Assembly: GCA_964612555.1 (NCBI GenBank)
Contig: CAZTBW010000014.1
Coordinates: 1 to 28,584 of the forward strand
Length of the DNA: 28,584 bases
Direction of reading: 5' to 3'
Source of the DNA: DAOLCO01 sp964612555
GTDB taxonomy: Bacteria > Bdellovibrionota_C > UBA2361 > SZUA-149 > DAOLCO01
A program made the translations under genes and the position numbers. The notes beneath the pieces were generated by a model, which was not told the origin of the DNA, did no database searches, and worked only from the letters and a program-made list of their open reading frames with translations. Of the stretch, positions 16,313 through 23,931 are shown in pieces (positions within the stretch are counted from its first letter, which is position 1; each line of letters opens with the position of its first letter).

Positions 16313-17161
16313 TCAGGATTTTAGAAGCAATTGAAACAATTCTGCAATACGACCCTTCAGTGCAGACCTTTCAATAATCATATCAAGCATTCCATGCTCC
16401 AATAGAAATTCTGATGTCTGGAACCCTTCCGGAAGCTTGCTTCTAATGGTGTTCTCTATTACCCGAGGTCCTGCAAATCCGATAAGTGCTCCCGGTTCTG
16501 CTATGTTCAGATCTCCCTGCATGGCAAAAGAAGCAGCGACTCCACCTGTGGTGGGGTCAGTCATCAGGGAAATATACGGAAGGTGATTTTCAGAAAGTCG
16601 TACCAGTGCTGCACTCACTTTTGCCATCTGCATAAGAGAGAATATTCCTTCCTGCATACGGGCACCACCTGAAGATGAAACAATCAGAACCGGGAGTTTT
16701 TCCTGAACTGCACGCTCCACCATTCTCGTAAGCTTTTCTCCAACCACTGCCCCCATGCTGCCGCCCATATAACTGAAGTCAAAAACCCCAAGCGCAACAC
16801 GAAGCCCTTCCATGCGTGCATACCCGGTACGCACTGCTTCGAACACTTCTTTTTTTTCAGCTTTCTTTATACGATCCCTGTACTTGACCGAATCCTTGAA
16901 CTGGAGCGGGTCAGCCGGACGAAGGTGCATATTAAATTCATCAAAACTCTGCCGATCACTAAGAAGGTCTATCCTCTGCTGAGCACTGAGTCTGAAATGG
17001 TACCCGCACTTCGGGCAAACGTATAGATTTCGCTCTAACTCCCGAACATAGATAATCTCGCCACAACCCTTACACTTGACCCAAAGTCCACCCGGTATAT
17101 CCAGTTTATCGGAATCTTCTACAGGCTTGGGAGCCTTACTTCTTGAGAACCATGCACACAC
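16313..17161 (-). CDS. accD: Acetyl-CoA carboxylase carboxyltransferase subunit beta
   Basis: AccD is the zinc-binding partner of AccA. It has 282 residues. The N-terminal zinc ribbon has C30-x2-C33 and C49-x2-C52. The crotonase-fold body shows SSSGGARMQEG at 162-172, DPTTGGVAASFA at 202-213 and GFAGPRVIE at 228-236. The start is GTG at 17161, supported by AGGTG seven bases upstream, and no in-frame ATG exists nearby. It heads the long minus-strand run and is divergent from the NIF3-family gene, with a 141-bp spacer that should hold both promoters. Confidence 0.96.
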   Translation of the reverse strand: MCAWFSRSKAPKPVEDSDKLDIPGGLWVKCKGCGEIIYVRELERNLYVCPKCGYHFRLSAQQRIDLLSDRQSFDEFNMHLRPADPLQFKDSVKYRDRIKKAEKKEVFEAVRTGYARMEGLRVALGVFDFSYMGGSMGAVVGEKLTRMVERAVQEKLPVLIVSSSGGARMQEGIFSLMQMAKVSAALVRLSENHLPYISLMTDPTTGGVAASFAMQGDLNIAEPGALIGFAGPRVIENTIRSKLPEGFQTSEFLLEHGMLDMIIERSALKGRIAELFQLLLKS

Positions 17162-17302
17162 AGTACCGCACCTATTCAGCTTAGAAATTTAATAGTTTAT
17201 AAGGAAAAATTCTTATGTCATTTTTACTTTGAAGTAGCTTTTAGTAGTATATCCACTTATATTCAAGTGTCTAAAAGTTAAATAGAGAAAAAAGACTTAA
17301 AA

Positions 17303-18070
17303 ATGAGCACTTCCTTGCATAATATATGCAGTATTTTAATGAGAGAATTTAACTATTCCTCATTTGAGGATTCATCTGTAAACGGACTTCAGGTTGAAGC
17401 CTGTTCCTCTGTGAAAAAAATTGGAGCGGCAGTAGATTTCAGTCTTTCAGTAGCTGGGGAAGCTGCCCGTCAGGGAGTTGATCTTCTTATCACTCATCAT
17501 GGGCTCTTGTGGGGAAAAACGGATCCCATACTTGGTGTCTTTAAGGATAAGATTAAATTCCTTCTCGATAATAATATCAGCCTTATAGGAATCCATTTAC
17601 CGCTGGATGCCCATGCTGCATTTGGTAATAATGTCATTATTGCAAGAGAGATTTTGAAGCTCACGGAACTTAAAACTGCCATCCCTTATGGGGGGGTGCA
17701 CATAGGATATAAGGGGGTAAATGAGAAAAAACTTTCATGTACTGCCATCTCCGAACTCCTGAGTGCGGTACCCGGGGGAATGAAGCATCCTTTGGTACTG
17801 GGCTTTGGTCCGGACATCCCTCAGAACATATGTGTAGTCAGCGGGTCTGCTGCTGATTCATTATATTTGTTTAAAGAAGAGGGCTTTGATACTTTTATCA
17901 CCGGGGAGCCAAAACAGTTTGCATATCATTTTTGCAAAGAAAACAAACTTAATGCAATATTTGCCGGACATTATGCAACTGAGACTTTTGGAGTTCGAGC
18001 CATATCTGAACATATTGCAAAACAGTGTGCTATAGAGTGGATATTTATTGACGAACCGACCGGCATATAA
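17303..18070 (+). CDS. NIF3-family dinuclear metal-centre protein (YbgI/YqfO type)
   Basis: This is a 255-residue member of the NIF3 family. The fold binds two metal ions through conserved His/Asp/Glu residues. The family positions are visible: ITHHGLLW at 63-70, HLPLDAH at 98-104, TGEPKQ at 200-205 and AGHYATE at 221-227. Many databases label it GTP cyclohydrolase 1 type 2, but the biochemical role is not settled. Its length matches the short form without the inserted PII-like domain. It lies just upstream of pgk (31 bp to the chosen pgk start), so the two are probably co-transcribed. Confidence 0.93.
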   Translation: MSTSLHNICSILMREFNYSSFEDSSVNGLQVEACSSVKKIGAAVDFSLSVAGEAARQGVDLLITHHGLLWGKTDPILGVFKDKIKFLLDNNISLIGIHLPLDAHAAFGNNVIIAREILKLTELKTAIPYGGVHIGYKGVNEKKLSCTAISELLSAVPGGMKHPLVLGFGPDIPQNICVVSGSAADSLYLFKEEGFDTFITGEPKQFAYHFCKENKLNAIFAGHYATETFGVRAISEHIAKQCAIEWIFIDEPTGI

Positions 18071-18101
18071 AAACATAGAATATAAAATAGGGACTGGTAC
18101 T

Positions 18102-19283
18102 GTGAAAAGCATTGAAGATTTAAAAGAAATACAATCTAAAAAAGTGTTTGTACGCTGTGATCTTGATGTCCCCATGAATGATGACGGCACGATTGCTGAC
18201 GACCACAGGATAAAGGCAGCAGTGAGCACTCTGGAATATCTTCGTGAGAAAAAAGCGCGAATCATAGTCGCAGGACATATGGGTCGACCAAATGGGGAGA
18301 GGGTGGCTTCCTTGTCGCTGAAACCGGTTGGTGAACGACTTTCTCAACTTCTAAAAACAGAAGTTACATTTATTGATGACTGTGTAAGCCCCGCGGCAAA
18401 AGAAGCAATTGAGAATCTGGGTGATGGCGAGGTACTTCTTCTTGAAAACCTTAGATTTCACGGGGGTGAAGAGAGAAACGATTCTTTATTTTCAAAATCT
18501 CTTTCTGAGCTATGCGACATTTATGTCAACAATGCATTTGCGACTGCTCATCGTGCTCATGCAAGCACTGCCGGAATGGCTGCGTATGTTAAGGAAAAAG
18601 CTGCCGGGTTTACTTTAAGAGACGAAGTTGAATATTTCAACCGTTCCTGCCTTTCTCCGACACGTCCTTTGGTTGCAGTATTTGGCGGAGCTAAAATTTC
18701 AACAAAAATAAAGGCGATAAAAAATGTTGGTACCTTTGCTGACTCTGTAATAGTGGGGGGAGCAATGGCAAATACTTTTCTTGTTGCGCAAGGTCGCTCT
18801 ATTGGAAGATCACTTTTCGAACCAGAGTTTGTAGAAACAGCAAAAGATATACTTGCCTGGTTCACAGACAAAGGAAAGACGCTCTATCTTCCTATAGACG
18901 TGGTGGTTGCAGGAGCCTTAAGACCTGGTGCACAAACCAGCACCGTGTCTGTAGGCAGTATTCCTCAAACCATGATCGCAGTAGATATTGGTCCCTCAAC
19001 TCTACAGGATTTCAAGACGGCACTAAACCGGGCAAAAACAATTATATGGAATGGACCAATGGGTGCTTTTGAAATACCTGAGTTCTCAGCGGGTACCTAT
19101 GGTTTGATTGATATCCTGTCTGAATCATCGGCTCTGACAGTAGTTGGAGGTGGGGACACTGACCTTGCTCTTCAGCATAAAAATGCATTTGATAAGATGG
19201 ACTTTGTTTCCACTGCGGGTGGAGCATTTCTTACTATGCTTGAGGGGAAAAGGCTTCCCGCTGTAGAAGCGCTGGAATCCTAA
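18102..19283 (+). CDS. pgk: Phosphoglycerate kinase
   Basis: Pgk transfers phosphate between 1,3-bisphosphoglycerate and ADP in glycolysis. With the GTG at 18102 as start it has 393 residues, the normal size. VFVRCDLDVPM lies at 15-25, GHMGRPNG at 58-65, LLLENLRFH near 110-120, then WNGPMGAFE and VVGGGDT in the C-terminal nucleotide-binding domain. The frame is open upstream to 18048 without a stop, but that stretch overlaps the NIF3-family gene and adds 18 non-conserved residues. A weak TAGGGAC site precedes the GTG. Confidence 0.96.
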   Translation: MKSIEDLKEIQSKKVFVRCDLDVPMNDDGTIADDHRIKAAVSTLEYLREKKARIIVAGHMGRPNGERVASLSLKPVGERLSQLLKTEVTFIDDCVSPAAKEAIENLGDGEVLLLENLRFHGGEERNDSLFSKSLSELCDIYVNNAFATAHRAHASTAGMAAYVKEKAAGFTLRDEVEYFNRSCLSPTRPLVAVFGGAKISTKIKAIKNVGTFADSVIVGGAMANTFLVAQGRSIGRSLFEPEFVETAKDILAWFTDKGKTLYLPIDVVVAGALRPGAQTSTVSVGSIPQTMIAVDIGPSTLQDFKTALNRAKTIIWNGPMGAFEIPEFSAGTYGLIDILSESSALTVVGGGDTDLALQHKNAFDKMDFVSTAGGAFLTMLEGKRLPAVEALES

Positions 19284-19319
19284 AAGGATACTTTTTTAGT
19301 AGGAATATTTGAGCTGGGC

Positions 19320-19348
19320 TTGAAATAATTACTGACACAGGCTATAAG
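19320..19348 (+). promoter_or_regulatory. Sigma70-like promoter of rpmB
   Basis: TTGAAA (19320-19325) and TATAAG (19343-19348) are separated by exactly 17 bp. The start codon of rpmB is about 60 bp downstream. The boxes are close to consensus, which suits a highly expressed ribosomal protein gene. Confidence 0.65.
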
Positions 19349-19408
19349 GCAGTCCAATTTTAAAACGCAGAATTTTCAAATTACAGTTGAAGTTAAAGGT
19401 CTGAAATC

Positions 19409-19633
19409 ATGTCCAAGAGATGTCAAATTACTGGTAAGGGAAGGTTTAAGGGCAATAATGTGAGTCATGCCAACAACAAATCCATAAAGATTTCTCAGTC
19501 AAATCTTAAGCTAAAGCGTATATTTGACACTACCACCGGGAAATGGGTAAAGCTCAAAGTATCTACTCGTGCACTGAGAACAATTAACAAGAAAGGGCTT
19601 GATGCCACTTTAAGATCGGCTGGGCTGCGATAA
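19409..19633 (+). CDS. rpmB: Ribosomal protein bL28
   Basis: This is a 74-residue basic protein of the large ribosomal subunit. The N-terminus MSKRCQITGKG and the segment NNVSHANNKSIK are family landmarks, and VSTRALRTINKKGLD lies toward the C-terminus. There is no CxxC zinc pair; only one cysteine (C5) is visible. An AAAGGTC site lies 7-8 bases before the ATG. It appears monocistronic: rpmG is not adjacent and the next gene is on the opposite strand. Confidence 0.97.
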   Translation: MSKRCQITGKGRFKGNNVSHANNKSIKISQSNLKLKRIFDTTTGKWVKLKVSTRALRTINKKGLDATLRSAGLR

Positions 19634-19677
19634 GAAGAGATAAGGGATTAAGGGCTTCTCCCCTACTTTTCGTTCTC

Positions 19678-19929
19678 CTATTTTTTCGTCCCCAGGGAAC
19701 TGCCGCAACCCGTGCATATATAATCATACATATCGCCACTGGGAAGACTTAGGAGAAGTTTTTCACGTACCGGCATAGCTCGTTTACATTTCGCACAATA
19801 GAGCTCGGAAGCGCTGAAATTTTTATAGTGCGCCACTTCCTCATCTTCACCACTTCTGTGGGACTGCCTTCTTGCTATTTCAGCTGCCTGAAGCTGGCGT
19901 AAAATATGTGCCGGTAAGTGTGAATTCAT
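19678..19929 (-). CDS. Small zinc-ribbon protein, function unknown
   Basis: This encodes 83 residues. Residues 1-35 are predicted helical and charged. The second half carries C45-x2-C48 and C72-x2-C75, a typical four-cysteine zinc ribbon, around the segment RAMPVREKLLLSLPSGDMYDY. The layout is vaguely like the C-terminal zinc finger of DksA/TraR proteins, but the coiled-coil acidic tip of DksA is absent, so I do not assign it there. It converges with rpmB (44 bp apart) and is divergent from the next gene. The ribosome site is weak. Confidence 0.8.
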   Translation of the reverse strand: MNSHLPAHILRQLQAAEIARRQSHRSGEDEEVAHYKNFSASELYCAKCKRAMPVREKLLLSLPSGDMYDYICTGCGSSLGTKK

Positions 19930-20031
19930 GTTTTTTCTACTATTTACAACATACCAGCTTAGGCTTGTCCAAGAATTGATAATCAGCTAGTAATGTAGCA
20001 GGATTTTGTTTCAATTTACAAGGATTTAACT

Positions 20032-20346
20032 ATGGCACACCATAATAATCACTCACACGGGCAACTGGATGAGAAAGACCCATGTGGGGCTTGGGGGAAA
20101 GATCAGAGATGGGCGCTTGTGTGGTTTGTCTCCGTAATAATTTTTGGAGCAGTCCTTACGTGCACCTTAAGCCGCATTGATAGCTGGATGTACCATAATG
20201 ATGATCTGGTGGATATTGCAGGCGTTAAACTCCTCGATAATGACAAATATCGTGACAATCGAAAAGCAAGCTTTAGCATTCCATCTGAAAGAAGTGACAT
20301 GCGGGCAAGAGGAAGTTATACACGAGCAATCAACGAACTTGATTAA
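20032..20346 (+). CDS. Single-helix membrane protein with His-rich N-terminus
   Basis: This is an unrecognised 104-residue protein. The first 15 residues contain five histidines (MAHHNNHSHG), followed by a hydrophilic stretch with a lone cysteine (DPCGAWG). One transmembrane helix spans about 26-46 (ALVWFVSVIIFGAVLTC). The last 55 residues are charged and probably extracytoplasmic or cytoplasmic depending on orientation. A good ribosome site, AAGGAT, precedes the ATG. It is first in a plus-strand set with the phosphoribosyltransferase 34 bp downstream. Metal binding by the histidines is a guess. Confidence 0.8.
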   Translation: MAHHNNHSHGQLDEKDPCGAWGKDQRWALVWFVSVIIFGAVLTCTLSRIDSWMYHNDDLVDIAGVKLLDNDKYRDNRKASFSIPSERSDMRARGSYTRAINELD

Positions 20347-20380
20347 AGCTCTTCTTTTTAGGTAAACACCCTGTACAATT

Positions 20381-20932
20381 ATGTATAAAGTACCTGAGAA
20401 CTACCATCTTGTTTTTAGCGCAGAGCAGATTCAAAATGAAACCCGGCGACTTGGTCTGGAGATCAATTCGTGGGTATCAGAAGAAACTTCCCGTACCGGA
20501 AAACCGGTTATAGCCCTATGTGTTCTTAGAGGTGCCATTTTCTTTTTTGCCGACTTGCTACGATCAATCCCTCAAAATATCCAGGCTGAATTTTGCAAAC
20601 TTCAGACATACACAAGCAATAAAGAGCAAATACTGGATGAGAAACTACCCCCTATCGAAATCTCAAGAAGCCTGGACGAGCACTCAATTTTAATTATAGA
20701 TGATATTTGTGATAACGGGCGGGTATTGTCTGTACTCACCAAACATCTTAATGACACAGGTATTACCTCCTTTAAAACTGCGGTCATGGTATATCGGGAC
20801 ACTGAACGTTCAATATATACTCCCGACTACTACGCTTTTAAACTCACCTCAGAAGAATGGCTTGTTGGAATGGGTTTTGATGACAACAATACATACAGAA
20901 ACCTTCCTGCAATTTATGCAATGACTAAGTAA
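20381..20932 (+). CDS. hpt: Hypoxanthine/purine phosphoribosyltransferase-like protein
   Basis: This looks like a purine salvage enzyme (base plus PRPP to nucleotide). It has 183 residues, the normal size. VLRGAIFF at 48-55 matches the conserved VLxGA segment. The PRPP-binding loop is IDDICDNG at 106-113, and the C-terminal signature GMGFDDNNTYRNLP lies at 163-176. Two positions deviate from typical HPRTs. The loop reads DNG where DTG is usual, and the base-contacting Lys of the LLxK motif appears as Arg in VMVYRDTE. Family membership is firm, but the preferred base (hypoxanthine, guanine or xanthine) is uncertain. Confidence 0.88.
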   Translation: MYKVPENYHLVFSAEQIQNETRRLGLEINSWVSEETSRTGKPVIALCVLRGAIFFFADLLRSIPQNIQAEFCKLQTYTSNKEQILDEKLPPIEISRSLDEHSILIIDDICDNGRVLSVLTKHLNDTGITSFKTAVMVYRDTERSIYTPDYYAFKLTSEEWLVGMGFDDNNTYRNLPAIYAMTK

Positions 20933-20949
20933 TTCCTGTACACTGCTCC

Positions 20950-21510
20950 ATGAAGCACCTTAAGCCACATACCTACAGGATTAAATGGGCTCTCCTGCTT
21001 GGAAAACTTCTGCTTTCAGATTCTGCATTCAGAACCTTCCATAACTCCCTGCATGCAAATCCTCAGACACTGCCTGAACTCTCTCATATCTTAAGAAAGC
21101 TACTGCAGAGAAATCCAAAGTGGTTTTATGGGCACTATCTACTCGGAATAATATCTTATCTGCAATATCAGTACACTAAACTTGGTAGCCACAAAGGGAC
21201 GCTTCTTATTTGCAGAGATGTGCTTCAAGACAGCAAAGACACACACAAAGAAGATAAAGACTCCACAGTCCTGGACATTCTTGCCCTCTTTATTAATAAA
21301 AGATATGATTCAGTTATTGAGAAGGAAGCTACGTTTTCAAGTATACTCTTGAAAGATGAGGAAAAAAAACTCGTGTACGAAGCCTGTGGTTTCTCTCATT
21401 TAATCTCTGGTAACGATAGTGCAGCAAGAAATGCTTTTTCACTTATCCCTTCTCAAATACGCTCACATGAAACCGCAACTGCTGTAAAAAAACTGGAAGG
21501 AAGTTTATGA
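20950..21510 (+). CDS. Helical, TPR-like protein of unknown function
   Basis: This encodes 186 residues with no signal peptide and no catalytic motif. The predicted all-helical pattern, with segments like RNPKWFYGHYLLGIISYLQYQ and a late NDSAARNAFSLIP, is reminiscent of tetratricopeptide repeats. The repeats are too degenerate to count, so this is a weak assignment. It follows hpt by 17 bp and its stop overlaps the ATG of the next gene (ATGA), so it is expressed with the hydrolase and could be its partner. No clear ribosome site precedes its own start. Confidence 0.8.
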   Translation: MKHLKPHTYRIKWALLLGKLLLSDSAFRTFHNSLHANPQTLPELSHILRKLLQRNPKWFYGHYLLGIISYLQYQYTKLGSHKGTLLICRDVLQDSKDTHKEDKDSTVLDILALFINKRYDSVIEKEATFSSILLKDEEKKLVYEACGFSHLISGNDSAARNAFSLIPSQIRSHETATAVKKLEGSL

Positions 21511-22259
21511 GTACTCAGAATGAAATCAACATTATTTTTCTCCATGGAACGCTTCAGCGAGCTTCGGTGTGGGATTCTATAATCTCAGAACTTCAGGAAA
21601 ATTTACCCGACTATCCTTTCAGCACCTCATGCCCTGACTTGTATGAAACAAATCCTGCTTCAATGAAAGAATGGATTGATGACATTGATCGAAGCATTGA
21701 TCCAACAAAAAACAATATCCTGATCGGATACTCTCTTGGTGGACGTTTTGCGCTTTCTTTGTACGAAAAAGATCCCTCAAAATATGCCGGGCTGGTACTC
21801 ATATGCACCGACCCTGGACTGAAAGATGACAGCAAAAAAGATGCGCTTATAGCTAATGACCAAAAATGGGCTGAACGGTTTACATCCATGCCCTGGGGCA
21901 CACTTATGAGCGAATGGGCGAAACTTCCCGTTTTTGCAAACATCCCAAATCCCGTTCCCCCATCAGAAAGAGATTTTGATCGAACAAAACTTTCAAGGCT
22001 ATGGCTCCTTTCATCAAAAGCCAATAATGAATCTCTCTGGAATGTAATTCCTCAGATATCCTGCCCAAGTCTTGTTCTTACAGGCTCGCTTGATAAAAAA
22101 TTTGATGAAATTGCGAAAGAAATCTCATTACTCAATAAAGAACACATATATTACGAATGCCTGGAGAATACCGGACACAGAGTCCCCTGGGAAAGCAGAG
22201 ATTACTTTATCAATACCATATCCAGATACCTAAAAAATATAGCTTTAACAGCAACTTAG
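21507..22259 (+). CDS. Alpha/beta hydrolase, MenH-like
   Basis: This is a 250-residue alpha/beta-hydrolase. An oxyanion HGT lies near 13-15, the nucleophile elbow is G74-Y-S76-L-G-G-R80, the acid is probably D196 in LTGSLDKKF, and the base H224 lies in NTGHRVPW. The GYSLGGR elbow and the GSLDKKF segment resemble MenH (SHCHC synthase) of menaquinone synthesis. No other men gene is nearby, so a different small-molecule esterase or lyase function is equally possible. It overlaps the upstream helical-protein gene by 4 bp. A strong hairpin follows at 22272. Confidence 0.88.
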   Translation: MSTQNEINIIFLHGTLQRASVWDSIISELQENLPDYPFSTSCPDLYETNPASMKEWIDDIDRSIDPTKNNILIGYSLGGRFALSLYEKDPSKYAGLVLICTDPGLKDDSKKDALIANDQKWAERFTSMPWGTLMSEWAKLPVFANIPNPVPPSERDFDRTKLSRLWLLSSKANNESLWNVIPQISCPSLVLTGSLDKKFDEIAKEISLLNKEHIYYECLENTGHRVPWESRDYFINTISRYLKNIALTAT

Positions 22260-22271
22260 TGCTCCATTATG

Positions 22272-22305
22272 GGGTAGAGACAAAACTTTTACTCTTTTGT
22301 TACCC
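22272..22305 (+). terminator. Stem-loop after the hydrolase gene
   Basis: GGGTA (22272-22276) plus ACAAAA (22280-22285) pairs with TTTTGT (22295-22300) plus TACCC (22301-22305). That gives an 11-bp stem with a 3-base bulge and a 9-base loop, 12 bp after the stop. There is no U-run directly after it, so termination may be weak, Rho-assisted or absent, and it could instead protect the 3' end. Confidence 0.45.
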
Positions 22306-22515
22306 GATTTAATACAACACTTTCCCCATTCCCTTCATAATATTTCTTGAATCGTCCAGGCAAATTCCAGAGTTATTTTATCTCTTGAGAGCCTGCTTAT
22401 CGTTCTAAAATTCCCGGTTCTTCTTGAGGTTTTTGCTAAGAATAGCGAAATAAATATAGATGCCAAAGGAGTGGTACAGGTGTTACACTCATAAAAGCAA
22501 AACGGGACAAGAAAA
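22306..22515. other. Intergenic stretch without a convincing gene
   Basis: Between the hairpin and the small ORF at 22516 I find no supported gene. An 83-codon minus-strand frame (22335-22586) and a 48-codon plus-strand open frame without a start codon (22351-22494) cross it, but neither has a ribosome site or recognisable motif. Confidence 0.5.
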
Positions 22516-22683
22516 ATGCATACAAGCGAAAGAAGAAAAAGAAAAAGAAAACCTACTTCAAACGGAAGATTTCTAGGCTCCTCCATTGCCTATGAACTTG
22601 GTCTTGTAAAAATGGCCATTGAAGTAGAAAAAGAATTTAAATCGGAAAACGCAAGAAAAGAGCTGGAAAAGAAGATTAAATAA
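22516..22683 (+). CDS. Small basic protein, 55 residues, unknown
   Basis: The ORF begins MHTSERRKRKRKPTSNGRF and ends in a charged helical tail (ENARKELEKKIK). The strongly basic N-terminus and helical remainder would suit a nucleic-acid or ribosome-associated micro-protein. I do not recognise the family. The upstream GGGACAAG is a poor ribosome site at a distance of 5-6 bases. It lies 99 bp before the tal start on the same strand. Confidence 0.5.
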   Translation: MHTSERRKRKRKPTSNGRFLGSSIAYELGLVKMAIEVEKEFKSENARKELEKKIK

Positions 22684-22733
22684 AACGGCAAGCATAAGCC
22701 ATCCCCTCTGCTACCTTGTAATCACATATATTT

Positions 22734-22756
22734 TATAATAATATCAATATGATATT
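22734..22756 (+). promoter_or_regulatory. TATAAT box and palindromic operator-like site before tal
   Basis: A perfect -10 hexamer TATAAT (22734-22739) is followed at once by the perfect inverted repeat AATATCA-ATA-TGATATT (22740-22756). The site ends 26 bp before the tal ATG. No good -35 lies 16-18 bp upstream, so the promoter may need an activator. A palindrome at the start site suits a repressor dimer. Confidence 0.5.
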
Positions 22757-22782
22757 TAAGTAAAATATACGTGGAGTGTTTC

Positions 22783-23898
22783 ATGTCTCTAAATCCTGCT
22801 CAGAAAATTTTCACCTACGGACAGAGCGTCTGGTATGACAACATGAGCAGAGAGCTCATTACCTCTGGAAGTCTCACAAAACTGATCAAAGAATGGGGTG
22901 TGCGAGGAGTCACCTCTAACCCTTCCATATTTGACGCTGCCCTGAAAAAAGGAAATTCCTATGACGGACAGATATTGTCTCTTAAAAATTCCAACTTAAG
23001 TGTTGAAAGTCTTTTTAATGAACTGGCACTTCAGGACATCGCATGGGCTGCCGACATGCTTCTTCCCACATATCAGGAAAGCGAAGGGATAGACGGATTT
23101 GTAAGTCTTGAAGTGTCTCCTCTACTTGCCCGAGATAGCGAAGGTACCATAGCTCAGGCGAAAGAACTGTTCTCAAGACTGAACAGACCAAATATCATGA
23201 TCAAAATCCCGGGAACACCTGAATGTCTCCCGGCAATCAAGACATGTCTTGAAGAAGGAATCCATATAAATGTAACCCTTCTTTTTTCCGTTGAAAACTA
23301 CGTTGCGGTTGCAAAAACCTACTCCGAGGCACTAAGAAACAGACTTGATTCCGGAAAAGCCATCGATCATATACGTTCAGTGGCAAGCTTCTTTGTAAGT
23401 CGGGTTGATACCATTGTAGATGCTGCACTTGATACTCTTGCAAAAGATGACATTTCCCTTGTTACGCTAAAAGGTCAGTATGGTATTGCCAATTGCAAAC
23501 TTGCCTACGAACAATTTGAAAAAATATTCTCCGGTGAAGAATTCACTCCCCTCAGAAAAGCAGGAGCGAAACCTCAACGCCCCCTATGGGCAAGTACCAG
23601 CACCAAAAATCCTGCCTATAAAGACACCATTTACATAGAAGAACTGATTGGAGCTGACACCGTAAACACCATTCCTCATGCCACACTTGAAGCAACGGTA
23701 GATCATGGTGAAATTTCTGAAAATACCATTTGCAGGAACCTCGATGAGGCAAAGGCACTTAAGACAAAGCTGGAAAAACTCGGGATTGATCTTCCCGGCT
23801 TGATGGAAGAACTTCAGGTTGATGGGGTTAAGAAGTTTGCTGAGTCCTTTGACTCTCTTCTGACATCAGTTTCATCAAAGAAGGCTTCTCTTACGTAG
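22783..23898 (+). CDS. tal: Transaldolase
   Basis: Transaldolase moves a dihydroxyacetone unit between sugar phosphates in the pentose phosphate pathway. It has 371 residues from the ATG at 22783, the longer form found for instance in actinobacteria and cyanobacteria. TSNPSIF lies at 44-50 and the Schiff-base lysine K141 in MIKIPGT. INVTLLFS lies near 162-169 and SVASFFVSRVDT near 199-210. The frame also opens at a GTG at 22771, but GTGGAG there is better read as the ribosome site of the ATG. It is first gene of a tal-zwf-opcA unit. Confidence 0.95.
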   Translation: MSLNPAQKIFTYGQSVWYDNMSRELITSGSLTKLIKEWGVRGVTSNPSIFDAALKKGNSYDGQILSLKNSNLSVESLFNELALQDIAWAADMLLPTYQESEGIDGFVSLEVSPLLARDSEGTIAQAKELFSRLNRPNIMIKIPGTPECLPAIKTCLEEGIHINVTLLFSVENYVAVAKTYSEALRNRLDSGKAIDHIRSVASFFVSRVDTIVDAALDTLAKDDISLVTLKGQYGIANCKLAYEQFEKIFSGEEFTPLRKAGAKPQRPLWASTSTKNPAYKDTIYIEELIGADTVNTIPHATLEATVDHGEISENTICRNLDEAKALKTKLEKLGIDLPGLMEELQVDGVKKFAESFDSLLTSVSSKKASLT

Positions 23899-23931
23899 TG
23901 TTTTCTAATTAAAGAATAATAACTAATTACC

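Noticed and set aside
19634..19677. Possible terminator between rpmB and the zinc-ribbon gene
   Set aside because: Only a 4-bp GC stem (AGGG with CCCT) can be drawn, too weak to call although a short T-run follows.
22351..22494. 48-codon plus-strand open frame
   Set aside because: No ATG, GTG or TTG start with a ribosome site opens it, and I recognise nothing in the translation. It could be a decayed gene, but nothing shows that.
22335..22586. 83-codon minus-strand frame between the hydrolase and tal
   Set aside because: It is hydrophobic mainly because it runs opposite A-rich coding sequence, it overlaps the basic small ORF, and no ribosome site is visible.
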